From Rhodopseudomonas sp. BAL398 (GTDB lineage: Bacteria; Pseudomonadota; Alphaproteobacteria; Rhizobiales; Xanthobacteraceae): DNA of 64,000 nt. The notes under the pieces are model-generated. The model was not told where the DNA came from. It saw nothing but the letters and a program-made list of their open reading frames with translations, and searched no databases. The position numbers and the translations under genes are program-made. Positions 25,301-36,093 of the stretch are shown piece after piece. Where the stretch lies: NCBI RefSeq assembly GCF_033001325.1, contig NZ_CP133111.1, positions 3,860,501 through 3,924,500 on the forward strand, in the 5' to 3' direction. The first letter of the stretch is position 1, and every line of letters begins with the position of its first letter.

Positions 25301-25496
25301 GATCCGCCAGCCGCTTGGCTATGCGATGGTGGGCGGATTGTTGGTCAGCCAGCTGCTGACGCTGTTCACCACCCCGGTGGTGTATCTCTATCTCGACAGG
25401 CTATCCAACGCGATGTCGGGCACGGGACGGTCGCAACGCGCCGCAACCAACGCCGCCGCGACTGAATCAGGCCCGCTCAAGCAGGCCGCCGAGTAG
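22356..25496 (+). CDS. RND-family efflux transporter (MdtB/MdtC/AcrB type)
   Basis: A 1046-residue inner-membrane RND protein starting [20 protein letters not shown]. It has twelve spans in two halves, with two large periplasmic loops. Landmarks are [42 protein letters not shown], the TM4 proton-relay motif [19 protein letters not shown] with paired Asp, and [22 protein letters not shown]. It exports drugs or other amphiphiles by proton antiport. It begins one base after the adaptor stop and ends one base from the convergent argF stop. The adaptor plus a single pump most resembles MdtABC-like systems with one inner-membrane subunit. Confidence 0.94.
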   Translation: [1046 protein letters not shown]

Positions 25497-25497
25497 G

Positions 25498-27635
<2,138 letters not shown>

Positions 27636-27714
27636 GGCCGATCCGATCGGAAAATTGGGGCACAAAGTCCGCCGTGCCCGTCACGGCCGCCGACCAACCT
27701 ACCCCGGAAACGAA

Positions 27715-27740
27715 ACGTGCCGCCTTTCCAGGCGGCACGT
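27715..27740. promoter_or_regulatory. Perfect 11-bp hairpin in the argD leader
   Basis: ACGTGCCGCCT (27715-27725) and AGGCGGCACGT (27730-27740) form a perfect stem around four bases. Transcribed toward argD, the loop reads GGAA, a GNRA-type tetraloop. It lies about 80 bases before the argD ATG. No T-tract follows in that direction (TTCGTTTCC), so it is not a clean terminator. It may be a leader structure or a protein-binding palindrome. Confidence 0.5.
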
Positions 27741-28056
27741 GGCTTTATTCTAGAAGCGCGCGGCACCCTGTCAACCGATGCTTCGCCCGTATTTTCCGGG
27801 CATCGGCGCCGGATCGCGGACATCCCGCGGCCGCAAGGCGGTCCGGCCGGCTGCGCGGGGCCGAACCGGCGAGAGCCGGCCACGCGAACAATTGGCGTCG
27901 GCGGTCGAAATGCCTGAACCAAACCCGCCCATGCTTCGTTGGTGCTGGGCATTGGCAAACCGGACCGCGCGATCGCTCGGCGATCGACGTTGCGAACAGG
28001 CATGACGGGCCGAAATACGAGGTCCTCGTAGTAGAAGGTGTGGATGCACCAGGTCA

Positions 28057-28199
28057 GACTCTTGCGCGAGAGTCACGGCATATTGTAGCCTTTGGCCTGT
28101 CGAGTACGACATCTCGTGCGCGGTTGCGATCCTCTTGAGTCCTCTGTGTTGCGTAACGCCCGGGCGAGCAAGTCGCGCCCGGCGAGGGCTAAGGGATTC
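28057..28199. promoter_or_regulatory. Cluster of four GANTC sites upstream of gcrA
   Basis: GACTC at 28057, GAGTC at 28070, GAGTC at 28137 and GATTC at 28195 lie within 143 bases ahead of gcrA. GANTC is the CcrM methylation site, and GcrA acts at methylated promoters, so control by methylation state is plausible. The rest of the 640-base gap between argD and gcrA shows no gene that I can support. Confidence 0.5.
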
Positions 28200-28274
28200 T
28201 GCCGTCAGGGATTTTGGCGACATCTACGTCGCAACGCCGCACTGCGGCGAGGGCGACACGAAGGGATTAAAGCG

Positions 28275-28784
28275 ATGACGGCACTGAGCTGGACCGACGA
28301 CCGCGTCGAGCAATTGAAGAAATTATGGGAAGGCGGCTTGTCGGCGAGTCAAATCGCCGCAGAGCTTGGCAATGTGACCCGCAACGCGGTGATCGGCAAG
28401 GTTCATCGTCTCGGCCTGTCCGGCCGGGCCAAAAGCCCGTCCTCCGCGGCGCCGCGACCGCGCAAGGCGCGTCCGGCCCAGCATATGATGCGGGTGTCGC
28501 GCCCGGTGGCGCGCGGCAACACCGCGCTGGCGCATGTGTTCGAGGTCGAGGCCGAGCCGGATCCGGTGTCCTACGACAATGTGGTGCCGATGAGCCAGCG
28601 GCTGAGCCTGCAGGAGCTCAACGAGGCGACCTGCCATTGGCCGATCGGCGATCCGTCCAATCCGGAATTCTTCTTCTGCGGCGGCAAGGCGCTCGGCGGC
28701 CTGCCCTATTGCGCGCATCACTCGCGCATCGCCTACCAGCCGGCCGGCGACCGCCGCCGCCAGATGCCCAAGCCGACGCGCTAA
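28275..28784 (+). CDS. gcrA: GcrA cell-cycle regulator
   Basis: A 169-residue GcrA. The N-terminal DNA-binding part starts MTALSWTDDRVEQLKKLWEGGLSASQIAAELG and continues TRNAVIGKVHRLGLSGRAKSP. The C-terminal sigma-70-contacting part has SLQELNEATCHWPIGDP and FFFCGGKALGGLPYCAHHSRIAYQ. GcrA binds RNA polymerase and CcrM-methylated promoters and is restricted to alphaproteobacteria, which supports the taxonomic call. AAGGGA precedes the ATG at 28275. Confidence 0.95.
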   Translation: MTALSWTDDRVEQLKKLWEGGLSASQIAAELGNVTRNAVIGKVHRLGLSGRAKSPSSAAPRPRKARPAQHMMRVSRPVARGNTALAHVFEVEAEPDPVSYDNVVPMSQRLSLQELNEATCHWPIGDPSNPEFFFCGGKALGGLPYCAHHSRIAYQPAGDRRRQMPKPTR

Positions 28785-28839
28785 GCCCACGCGCTAAGCC
28801 GCGTCAGCTTCAGTCAGCGCCGCATTGCGGGACGACGCC

Positions 28840-29093
28840 ATCGCCCGGCTCGACCGGGCGACCCAAGCGCGCCGACAATCAGCAACTAACCATCAACGCT
28901 CTGCAATACTGGGTCCTCCGCTGTCGCGGAGGATGACGGCTGATGATGACGCGGCGCTGCGCACGGCATCGCGCAGCGCTCATGGGTCATCGCCCGGCTC
29001 GACCGGGCGACCGGTGTCCCAGAGCGCCGACGATCAGCAACTCACCATCAACGCCCTGCAATCCTGGGTCCTCCGCTGTCGCGGAGGATGACG
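28840..29093. repeat. Two tandem copies of a ~100-bp palindromic element (family D)
   Basis: Copy 1 (28840-28938) and copy 2 (28989-29093) share the hairpin CGCCCGG-CTCGA-CCGGGCG, the segment CAGCAACT-ACCATCAACGC and the hairpin TCCTCCGC-TGTC-GCGGAGGA followed by TGACG. They differ by point changes and a 6-base insertion. They fill the gap between gcrA and phoB, where the two genes converge, and leave no room for a gene. Confidence 0.8.
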
Positions 29094-29118
29094 GGTGACG
29101 ATGACGAGGCGCCGTCCC

Positions 29119-29823
29119 TCACTCCGCCTTGGCGGCGAAGCGGTCGTCGAGGGCGTAGCCGGCGCCGCGCACGGTGCGGATCGGGTCCTGTTCGCGGCCG
29201 GGATTGAGCAGCTTGCGCAGCCGTCCGATATGAACGTCGACGGTGCGCTCGTCGATATAGATGTCGCGGCCCCAGACGCTGTCGAGCAATTGCTCGCGGC
29301 TGAACACCCGGCCGGGATGTTCGAGGAAGAATTCCAGCAGCCGATATTCGGTCGGGCCGAGATCGATCGGCCGCCCGGAGCGCGCCACCCGCCGCTTTTC
29401 GCGGTCGAGCTCGAGGTCGCCATAGGCCAGGATGCTGGCGAGCCGTTCCGGAGCCGCGCGCCGCAGCAGGCCCTTCACCCGCGCCAGCAATTCCGGCACA
29501 GAGAACGGCTTGACGATGTAGTCGTCGGCGCCGGTCGCAAGGCCGCGAACCCGTTCGCTTTCCTCGCCGCGCGCGGTCAGCATGATGATCGGCAGCTGCT
29601 TGGTTTCCGGCCGGGCCCGCAGCCGCCGGCACAACTCGATCCCGGACAGGCCCGGCAGCATCCAATCCAGCACGATCAGGTCGGGGATGCGCTCCTTCAG
29701 CCTGGTGTCGGCGTCGTCGCCGCGCGCCACTGTCTCGACGTCATAACCCTCGGCGTCGAGATTGTAGCGAAGCAGCGTCGTCAGCGCCTCTTCGTCCTCG
29801 ACCACCAGAATGCGCGCACTCAT
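29119..29823 (-). CDS. phoB: Phosphate regulon response regulator PhoB
   Basis: A 234-residue OmpR-family regulator. The receiver has VVEDEEALTTLLRYNL, phospho-Asp in LIVLDWMLPGLSG, and KPFSVPELLARVKGLLRR. The winged helix includes LGPTEYRLLEFFLEHPGRVFSREQLLDSVWGRDIYIDERTVDVHIGRLRKLL, the PhoB-specific recognition region. It is phosphorylated by PhoR under phosphate limitation and activates pst and other Pho genes at Pho boxes. Last gene of the pst-phoU-phoB run, 12 bp after phoU. Confidence 0.95.
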   Translation of the reverse strand: MSARILVVEDEEALTTLLRYNLDAEGYDVETVARGDDADTRLKERIPDLIVLDWMLPGLSGIELCRRLRARPETKQLPIIMLTARGEESERVRGLATGADDYIVKPFSVPELLARVKGLLRRAAPERLASILAYGDLELDREKRRVARSGRPIDLGPTEYRLLEFFLEHPGRVFSREQLLDSVWGRDIYIDERTVDVHIGRLRKLLNPGREQDPIRTVRGAGYALDDRFAAKAE

Positions 29824-29835
29824 CGTTCGTCCTCG

Positions 29836-30558
29836 TCAGTTGCCGGGCGCCGCATTGGCGAAATTCGTCATGTCGCCCTTCGGTCGCTTGTCGAGAAGCT
29901 GCTGCCCCTCGATCATGTAAAACACCGTCTCGGCGATGTTGGTGGCGTGGTCGCCGATCCGCTCGATGTTCTTGGCGCAGAACATCAGATGAATGCAGAA
30001 CGAAATGTTGCGCGGATCTTCCATCATATAGGTCAGCAATTCGCGGAACAGCGAAGTGCAGATCGCGTCGACCTCCTCGTCGCCGTTCCACACCACCATC
30101 GCGGCCGGCAGATCGTGCGCCGTATAGGCGTCGAGCACTGCCTTGACCTGCGACTGCACCAGATCGGTCATGTGCTCGAGGCCGCGGATCAGCTTCAGCG
30201 GATGGAAATCGCTGTCGAGCGCGTTGACGCGCTTGCCGATATTCTTGGCCAGATCGCCGATCCGTTCCAGATCGGTGGCGACCCGCATCGAGCCGACGAT
30301 CTCGCGCAGATCGACCGCCATCGGCTGTCGCCGCGCGATGGTCAGCACCGCGCGTTCCTCGATAGTGCGCTGCATCTGGTCGATCTCGGCATCGGCCGCG
30401 ACCACGCGGGCGCCGAGCGGGATGTCGCGCCGGATCAGGGCGTCGACCGAATCCACGATCTGCCGTTCGGCGAGGCCGCCCATCTCGGCAACCAGCCTGG
30501 TGAGTTCCTGCAGGTCGCCGTCGAATGCCTTGGTGGTGTGTTCGAAGCCCATGTTCAT
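29836..30558 (-). CDS. phoU: Phosphate signalling protein PhoU
   Basis: A 240-residue all-helical PhoU with two three-helix repeats. It begins MNMGFEHTTKAFDGDLQELTRLVAEMGGLAERQI, and metal-binding motifs are visible (VVAADAEIDQMQRTIEERAV; DLERIGDLAKNIGKRV in repeat 1, NIERIGDHATNIAETV in repeat 2). It restrains PhoR signalling through the Pst transporter when phosphate is ample. It lies between pstB and phoB in the same orientation. Confidence 0.95.
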   Translation of the reverse strand: MNMGFEHTTKAFDGDLQELTRLVAEMGGLAERQIVDSVDALIRRDIPLGARVVAADAEIDQMQRTIEERAVLTIARRQPMAVDLREIVGSMRVATDLERIGDLAKNIGKRVNALDSDFHPLKLIRGLEHMTDLVQSQVKAVLDAYTAHDLPAAMVVWNGDEEVDAICTSLFRELLTYMMEDPRNISFCIHLMFCAKNIERIGDHATNIAETVFYMIEGQQLLDKRPKGDMTNFANAAPGN

Positions 30559-30577
30559 TCTCCTCGCGCGCTGCGCG

Positions 30578-31402
30578 TCAGCCGAACCGGCCGGTGATGT
30601 AGTCCTGGGTGCGGCGATCGGTCGGCGAGGTGAAAATCTTGTTGGTCGGACCGAATTCGATCAACTCGCCGAGATACATGAAGGCGGTGGATTCCGAGAC
30701 CCGCGCCGCCTGCTGCATATTATGCGTGACGATGGCGATGGTGTAGCTTTCCTTCAATTCGTCGATCAGCTCCTCGATCTTCGCGGTCGAGATCGGATCG
30801 AGCGCCGAGCACGGCTCGTCGAACAGGATCACTTCCGGCCGCACCGCGATGGTGCGGGCGATACAAAGCCGCTGCTGCTGCCCGCCGGACAGGCTGAGGC
30901 CCGAAGCGCCGAGCTTGTCCTTGGCCTCGGTCCACAGCGCCGCGCCGCGCAGCGCCTTCTCGACCCGGGCGTCCATCTCCGCCTTGGAGATCTTCTCGTA
31001 CAGCCGGATGCCGAAGGCGATGTTCTCATAGATCGTCATCGGGAACGGGGTCGGCTTCTGGAACACCATACCGACCCGCGCCCGCAGCAGATTGAGGTCG
31101 AGCTTGGGATCGAGAATATTGGTGGAATCCAGCATCACCTGGCCCTCGGCGCGCTGCCCGGGATACAGATCATACATCCGGTTGAAGATCCGCAGCAGCG
31201 TCGACTTGCCGCAACCGGACGGCCCGATGAAGGCGGTGACCTTGTTGGCGACGAGGTTGAGGTTGATGTGCTTCAACGCGTGGTTCTGGCCGTAGTAGAA
31301 ATTCAGGTCGCGCACGCTGACCTTCGGGGTTCCCTCGGGCTGATCCATCATCGGCGGCATCGGCGCGGCGGGAACGTTGGTGGCGATGGAAATCTCGGTC
31401 AT
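30578..31402 (-). CDS. pstB: Phosphate ABC transporter ATPase PstB
   Basis: A 274-residue ABC ATPase with Walker [13 protein letters not shown], the Q-loop in [22 protein letters not shown], signature [17 protein letters not shown], Walker [14 protein letters not shown] and the H-loop [10 protein letters not shown]. The phrase [17 protein letters not shown] is diagnostic for PstB. It powers high-affinity phosphate import with PstA, PstC and PstS. Its start overlaps the pstA stop (ATGA at 31399-31402). Confidence 0.96.
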   Translation of the reverse strand: MTEISIATNVPAAPMPPMMDQPEGTPKVSVRDLNFYYGQNHALKHINLNLVANKVTAFIGPSGCGKSTLLRIFNRMYDLYPGQRAEGQVMLDSTNILDPKLDLNLLRARVGMVFQKPTPFPMTIYENIAFGIRLYEKISKAEMDARVEKALRGAALWTEAKDKLGASGLSLSGGQQQRLCIARTIAVRPEVILFDEPCSALDPISTAKIEELIDELKESYTIAIVTHNMQQAARVSESTAFMYLGELIEFGPTNKIFTSPTDRRTQDYITGRFG

Positions 31403-32244
31403 TTCGCGGTCCTCTCGGCGCCAAGAATGCGCGCGCCAATGTTCAGGGCCAGCACGGCCAGGGTGATGATCAGCGCCCCGCTCCAGGCCAACTGTTTCCA
31501 GTAGTCGTAGGGGCTCTGCACGAAGTTGTTGATGGTCACCGGCAAGTTGGCCATCGTCTTGGTGAGATCAAGACTGAAGAACTGGTTGCTGAGCGCGGTG
31601 AACAATAGCGGCGCGGTTTCGCCGGCGACCCGCGCGGTGGCCAGCAGCACGCCGGTGATCAGCCCGGCGCGCGCGGCCCGGTAGGCGATCCGCTTGATCA
31701 CCAGCGAGCGCGGCAGCCCGAGCGCCGAGGCCGCCTCGCGTAGCGAGCTCGGCACCAGCAGCAGCATGTCCTCGGTGGTGCGCACCACCACCGGGATCAC
31801 GATCACCGCCAGCGCCAGCGCGCCGGCCAGCGCCGAGAACCGGCCCATCGGCACCACGGCGGCGCCGTAGATGAACAGGCCGATGATGATCGAAGGCGCG
31901 CTGAGCAGGATGTCGTTGATGAAGCGGATCACCGAGGTCAGGCGGTCGTGCTTGCCGTATTCGGCCAGATAGGTGCCGGCGAACAGGCCGAGCGGCGCGC
32001 CGATGCCGACGCCGATCACGGTCATCATCACCGAGCCGACGATGGCGTTGAGCAGACCGCCGGTGGTGGAGCCAGGCGGCGGGGTGTTCTGGGTGAAGAT
32101 CTGGACGTTGATGCCGGCGAGGCCGTTGTAGAACAGCGTGAACAGGATCAGCGCCAGCCAGGTGACGCCGAACACCGTCGCAAACAGGCACAGGATCTTG
32201 ATGGTGAGGTCGCTGCGGCGGCGGCTCTTGTAGATCGGATTCAT
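31399..32244 (-). CDS. pstA: Phosphate ABC transporter permease PstA
   Basis: A 281-residue permease with six predicted spans. Markers include [52 protein letters not shown] and the ABC-contact region [52 protein letters not shown]. It forms the membrane channel with PstC. AGGTGACGTC precedes its ATG, and it follows pstC by 61 bp. Confidence 0.95.
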   Translation of the reverse strand: MNPIYKSRRRSDLTIKILCLFATVFGVTWLALILFTLFYNGLAGINVQIFTQNTPPPGSTTGGLLNAIVGSVMMTVIGVGIGAPLGLFAGTYLAEYGKHDRLTSVIRFINDILLSAPSIIIGLFIYGAAVVPMGRFSALAGALALAVIVIPVVVRTTEDMLLLVPSSLREAASALGLPRSLVIKRIAYRAARAGLITGVLLATARVAGETAPLLFTALSNQFFSLDLTKTMANLPVTINNFVQSPYDYWKQLAWSGALIITLAVLALNIGARILGAERTAK

Positions 32245-32305
32245 GACGTCACCTGGAGCAACATGATCGCAGCGGAAAACCGGTGTCCATTATTCGGGTT
32301 CATGC

Positions 32306-33304
32306 TCAGTTCCCCGCCTTGCGTTCGAGCCGCATCAGCATCAGCCGCGCCGCCGACAGCACCAGGAATGTGAGGATGAACAGCAACAGGCCGAGCAGGA
32401 TCAGGCCGGACTGGTGCAGCCCCGAACTTTCGGCGAATTCACTGGCGATCGCCGCCGAAATCGTGGTGCCGGGCGAGAAGATCGACCCGTCGATCCGGAA
32501 CGAATTGCCGATGATGAAGGTCACCGCCATGGTCTCGCCGAGCGCCCGGCCGAGCGCCAGCATGATGCCGCCGATGACGCCGACCCTTGTGTAGGGGATC
32601 ACCACCTTGCGCACCACTTCCCAGGTGGTGCAGCCGATGCCGTAAGCCGCCTCCTTCAGCACCGGCGGCACCGTCCTGAAGACGTCGACCGAGATCGCGG
32701 TGATGAAAGGCAGCACCATGATGGCGAGGATCAGCGCGGCGTTGAACAGGCTGAGATAGGACGGCGGTCCGGCGAAGATCGTGCCCAGCACCGGAACGCC
32801 CTCGAAGGCGCTGATCATGAACGGCTGCATGTGGTTGGCCATGAACGGCGCCAGCACGAAGAACCCCCACATCCCGTAGATGATCGAGGGAATGCCGGCG
32901 AGCAGTTCGATGGCGATGCCGATCGGGCGCCGCGCCCATTGCGGGCACAGTTCGGTGAGGAAAATCGCGATGCCGAGGCCGGCCGGGATCGCGATGATCA
33001 TCGCGATCACCGAGGTGACCAGCGTGCCGTAGATCGGGCCGAGCGCGCCGAGGACCGGAGGATCGTTGGCCGGCGCCCAGCGCGCGGTCATCAGGAAGGA
33101 GAAACCGAATTCGCGGATCGCCGGCCAGGCGCCCAGGATCAGCGACAGGATGATGCCACCGAGAATCAACAGCACCGAAATCGCGCAGGCGCGCGTGACC
33201 CAATAGAAGGCGCTGTCGCCAAATTTGAACGCGCTCAGCGCCTTGGCGCGATCGTAAGGTCCGGCAGCTTCCATAACCGTACTTTGAACCGCCATATCCG
33301 CCAC
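32306..33304 (-). CDS. pstC: Phosphate ABC transporter permease PstC
   Basis: A permease of about 332 residues. Core motifs include ALGPIYGTLVTSVIAMIIAIPAGLGIAIFLTEL, IELLAGIPSIIYGMWGFFVLAPF and the coupling helix region LKEAAYGIGCTTWEVVRKVVIPY, followed by ALGRALGETMAVTFIIGNS. The start is uncertain by three codons: a GTG at 33304 has AAGGGGA at ideal spacing, while the ATG at 33295 has no well-placed site, so I chose the GTG. Longer upstream frames are rejected. Confidence 0.93.
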   Translation of the reverse strand: MADMAVQSTVMEAAGPYDRAKALSAFKFGDSAFYWVTRACAISVLLILGGIILSLILGAWPAIREFGFSFLMTARWAPANDPPVLGALGPIYGTLVTSVIAMIIAIPAGLGIAIFLTELCPQWARRPIGIAIELLAGIPSIIYGMWGFFVLAPFMANHMQPFMISAFEGVPVLGTIFAGPPSYLSLFNAALILAIMVLPFITAISVDVFRTVPPVLKEAAYGIGCTTWEVVRKVVIPYTRVGVIGGIMLALGRALGETMAVTFIIGNSFRIDGSIFSPGTTISAAIASEFAESSGLHQSGLILLGLLLFILTFLVLSAARLMLMRLERKAGN

Positions 33305-33484
33305 GCCATTCCCCTTTACAGTAGCAGGCCAGCCAGGCTTCGTCTCACGGCCTGAAGGTCTCGATTGAATCAGATTGGGCGATCGGTCGCCTGGCAACGC
33401 GGCTTGGCGCGACGCAGGCCGGTGGATCCACATTGTCGCTTAGGGGTGCGCCTTGGTCGCCAAGGGGGCGCACCTTGCAGCGCG

Positions 33485-33531
33485 GACCCGGAATCCGATT
33501 TCGCGTCGAGGCGATGGGGATTCCGGGGGTC
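33485..33531. repeat. Family B palindrome between pstS and pstC
   Basis: GACCCGGAATCC (33485-33496) pairs with GGATTCCGGGGGTC (33518-33531) around about 21 bases. It is the same repeat core as at 19610 and 48577. Lying in the 284-base pstS-pstC gap on the minus-strand transcript, it could protect or terminate the pstS message so that the binding protein is made in excess over the permeases (inference). Confidence 0.6.
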
Positions 33532-33588
33532 GCCTGTGTCGTTCGCGACCCAACCCGGGATCGCGAACGCCGTGGAGCTCAGGATGGC

Positions 33589-34599
33589 TCAGCTCTTGAT
33601 GTCAGCCGACCAGGTCTTTTCGATCAGCTTGACCACCGGCTCCGGCATCGGGATGTAGTCGAGCGACTCGGCCATCTTGTCGCCCTTCGCGTAAGCCCAC
33701 TTGAAGAATTTGAGGGCTTCGGAGGAGGCAGCCTTGTCGACCGGCTCCTTGTGCATCAGGATGAAGGTCGCGGCGGTGATCGGCCAGGAGGCCTCGCCCG
33801 GCTGGTTGGTCAGGATCAGGTAATAACCCGGAGCCTTGGACCATTCGGCATTCGCCGCTGCGGACTGGAACGCAGCCGTGGTGGGTTGCACGGTCTTGCC
33901 GGTGCTGTTGACCATCGCGGCGTAGGTCAGCTTGCTCTGCTTGGCATAGGCATACTCGACATAACCGATCGAGTTCTTGGCCTGGCTGATATTGCCGGCA
34001 ACGCCTTCATTGCCCTTGGCGCCAACGCCGACCGGCCATTCGACCGCGGTGCCTTCACCGACCTTGGACTTCCAATCGGGGCTGACCTTCGACAGATAGT
34101 TGGTGAAGTTGAAGGTGGTGCCCGAACCGTCCGAACGACGCACGACGGTGATCGCGGTCGACGGCAGCTTGACCTTCGGGTTCAGCTTCTTGATCGCGGC
34201 ATCATCCCATTTGGTGATCTTGCCGAGATAGATGTTGGCGAGGGTTTCGCCGTCGAACACCATTTCACCCGGCTTGATGCCTTCGAGGTTCACGACCGGA
34301 ACGATCGCGCCCATCACCATCGGCCATTGCACCAGGCCGTCCTTCTCGAGCTGCTCGGGCTTCAGCGGCATGTCGGTGGCGCCGAAGGTCACGGTCTTGG
34401 CCAGGATCTGCTTGATGCCCGCGCCCGAGCCGATCGACTGATAATTCAGGCCGTTGCCGGTCTCTTTCTTATAGGCGTCGGCCCACTTGGAATAGACCGG
34501 ATAGGGGAAGGTCGCGCCGGCACCGGTGATGTCGGCGGCAAATGCCGACGTCGAAGCGGCGACGACGCCGACCGCGACGATTGCCTTGATGAAATTCAT
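33589..34599 (-). CDS. pstS: Periplasmic phosphate-binding protein PstS
   Basis: A 336-residue exported protein with signal [20 protein letters not shown]. The phosphate site appears as [36 protein letters not shown] and [19 protein letters not shown], with [13 protein letters not shown] later. The start at 34599 (MNFIKAIV) has GGAGAG upstream and gives a normal signal peptide. It captures phosphate for PstCAB. A Pho box lies 88-105 bases upstream. Confidence 0.96.
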   Translation of the reverse strand: MNFIKAIVAVGVVAASTSAFAADITGAGATFPYPVYSKWADAYKKETGNGLNYQSIGSGAGIKQILAKTVTFGATDMPLKPEQLEKDGLVQWPMVMGAIVPVVNLEGIKPGEMVFDGETLANIYLGKITKWDDAAIKKLNPKVKLPSTAITVVRRSDGSGTTFNFTNYLSKVSPDWKSKVGEGTAVEWPVGVGAKGNEGVAGNISQAKNSIGYVEYAYAKQSKLTYAAMVNSTGKTVQPTTAAFQSAAANAEWSKAPGYYLILTNQPGEASWPITAATFILMHKEPVDKAASSEALKFFKWAYAKGDKMAESLDYIPMPEPVVKLIEKTWSADIKS

Positions 34600-34686
34600 G
34601 AAAGGTCTCTCCATCTGTAAGCGAAGCGCTGTTCGCGCCCGACTGCGCTTACGAAGCCCCCTTTAGGGGCGGACGGTTGACCTTTT

Positions 34687-34704
34687 ATGAGGGTTTGATG
34701 ACAG
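34687..34704 (-). promoter_or_regulatory. Pho box upstream of pstS
   Basis: Read toward pstS the sequence is CTGTCATCAAACCCTCAT: two 7-base PhoB half-sites, CTGTCAT and CCCTCAT, separated by CAAA. This is the standard Pho-box architecture. It lies between phoR and pstS, so PhoB should drive pstSCAB-phoU-phoB independently of phoR. Confidence 0.88.
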
Positions 34705-34733
34705 TCGTGTGAATGCACCAAGCGATTGAAAAA

Positions 34734-36080
34734 TCAGATCTTTTCGGCTTGTACCTGGGGCTTCGCCGAGGGAAAAACGGCCGTGAAAGTCGCGCCTTTT
34801 TTCGGCACGCTTTCGATCAAAAGCCGGCCCCGATGGCGGTTAACGATATGTTTCACAAGCGACAATCCCAGCCCGGTGCCGCCCTGGGCGCGGCTGTCGC
34901 CGACATCGACCCGGTAGAACCGCTCGGTCAGCCGCGGCAGGTGTTCGGGCGCGATGCCGGGGCCGAAATCGCGCACCATGACGCGATATTCGGGCAGCCC
35001 TTCGGACGACACCGCCGCCGTCACGGCGACCACCACCCGGCCGCCGGAAGCGCCGTATTTCAACCCGTTCTCGACCAGGTTCTCGAACAGCCGCAGCAAT
35101 TCCTCGCGGTCGCCGGCGACCGTCGCGGCGGCCTCGGGCAGCTCGATCTCGATCACGACATGGCGTTCCTTGGCCAGTGGCTCCAGCCCGTCGACCACCT
35201 GCTGGATCAGCGGCGCGAGATCGACCAGCACGTCGGGCCGGACATGGGCGGACAATTCGACCCGCGACAGCGACAACAGATCGTCGATCAGCCGCGCCAT
35301 CCGCGTCGCCTGGATGTGCATGATGCCGAGAAAGCGCTCGCGCGCCTTGGCGTCGTCCTTGGCGGGGCCCTGCAGCGTGTCGATGAAGCCCGACAGCGCC
35401 GCCAGCGGCGTGCGCAATTCATGGCTGGCATTGGCGACGAAATCGGCGCGCATTTCCTCGACCCGGCGCAGCGGGGTCTGGTCGTGGAAGGTCATCAGCA
35501 TGCACTGGTCGGTCCCGCCGAACGCGGTCGGCACCTGCACCGGGGCGATGATCAGCTCCATCCAGCGATCCACCGGCACGTGGTCCAGATAGGTGGCGCG
35601 CCGGGGTTCGGCGGTGGCGATGGCTTCGCGCAGCGCGGTGACGATTTCCGGCGTCCGCAGCGCGAATTGCGCCAGCTCGTTGCTGCGCAGCGCCGGCGCC
35701 AGCTGCGCCGCGGCGGCGTTGAGATGGATCACCCGGCCGGCGCGGTCGAGCAGCACCGCGGGGTCGGGCATGCCGCCGACAATGGCGCGCACCACCGGCG
35801 TCTCCACCGGATTGGTCCCGGGCTTGTCGTCGGTGGCGGCCGCCACGTCGTGCAGCCGCCATGGCACCAGCGCGGCGGCGGCGATGCAGGCGAACGCCGC
35901 GGCGGCGGCGACCAGCGACAATTCGCCATAGGCGACCAGTGCGGCCAGCGCCAGGCCGGCCGCCAGCAGGATGATGGCGGCGTGCCGCAACCGATCCGGC
36001 CACGGCGAGAACATCGAAGCGGGAGCGTGTGTTGTCATCGGGACCAGCTCTCTGCCTGCGGGGGCGGGCTCGTCGGACAT
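34734..36080 (-). CDS. phoR: Phosphate regulon sensor histidine kinase PhoR
   Basis: A kinase of about 448 residues. Two adjacent membrane spans (residues ~33-73) are followed by a PAS-like domain (AIVGGMPDPAVLLDRAGRVIHLNAAAAQLAP) and HisKA with the phospho-His near residue 220 in FVANASHELRTPLAALSGF. The ATPase domain follows (LFENLVENGLKYG, VRDFGPGIAPEHLPRLTERFYRVD, GGTGLGLSLVKHIVNRHRG). The absence of a large periplasmic loop and the FYRVD motif are PhoR-like. The start at MSDEP (36080) has AGGA upstream. MTIPM at 36092 is an alternative. Confidence 0.92.
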   Translation of the reverse strand: MSDEPAPAGRELVPMTTHAPASMFSPWPDRLRHAAIILLAAGLALAALVAYGELSLVAAAAAFACIAAAALVPWRLHDVAAATDDKPGTNPVETPVVRAIVGGMPDPAVLLDRAGRVIHLNAAAAQLAPALRSNELAQFALRTPEIVTALREAIATAEPRRATYLDHVPVDRWMELIIAPVQVPTAFGGTDQCMLMTFHDQTPLRRVEEMRADFVANASHELRTPLAALSGFIDTLQGPAKDDAKARERFLGIMHIQATRMARLIDDLLSLSRVELSAHVRPDVLVDLAPLIQQVVDGLEPLAKERHVVIEIELPEAAATVAGDREELLRLFENLVENGLKYGASGGRVVVAVTAAVSSEGLPEYRVMVRDFGPGIAPEHLPRLTERFYRVDVGDSRAQGGTGLGLSLVKHIVNRHRGRLLIESVPKKGATFTAVFPSAKPQVQAEKI

Positions 36081-36093
36081 CGGAATTGTCATC

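Noticed and set aside
27778..28223. Small frames on both strands between argD and gcrA
   Set aside because: No ribosome binding sites and no conserved-looking sequence; treated as regulatory DNA.
33433..34620. 395-codon plus-strand frame opposite pstS
   Set aside because: Antisense shadow; pstS motifs and signal peptide are on the minus strand.
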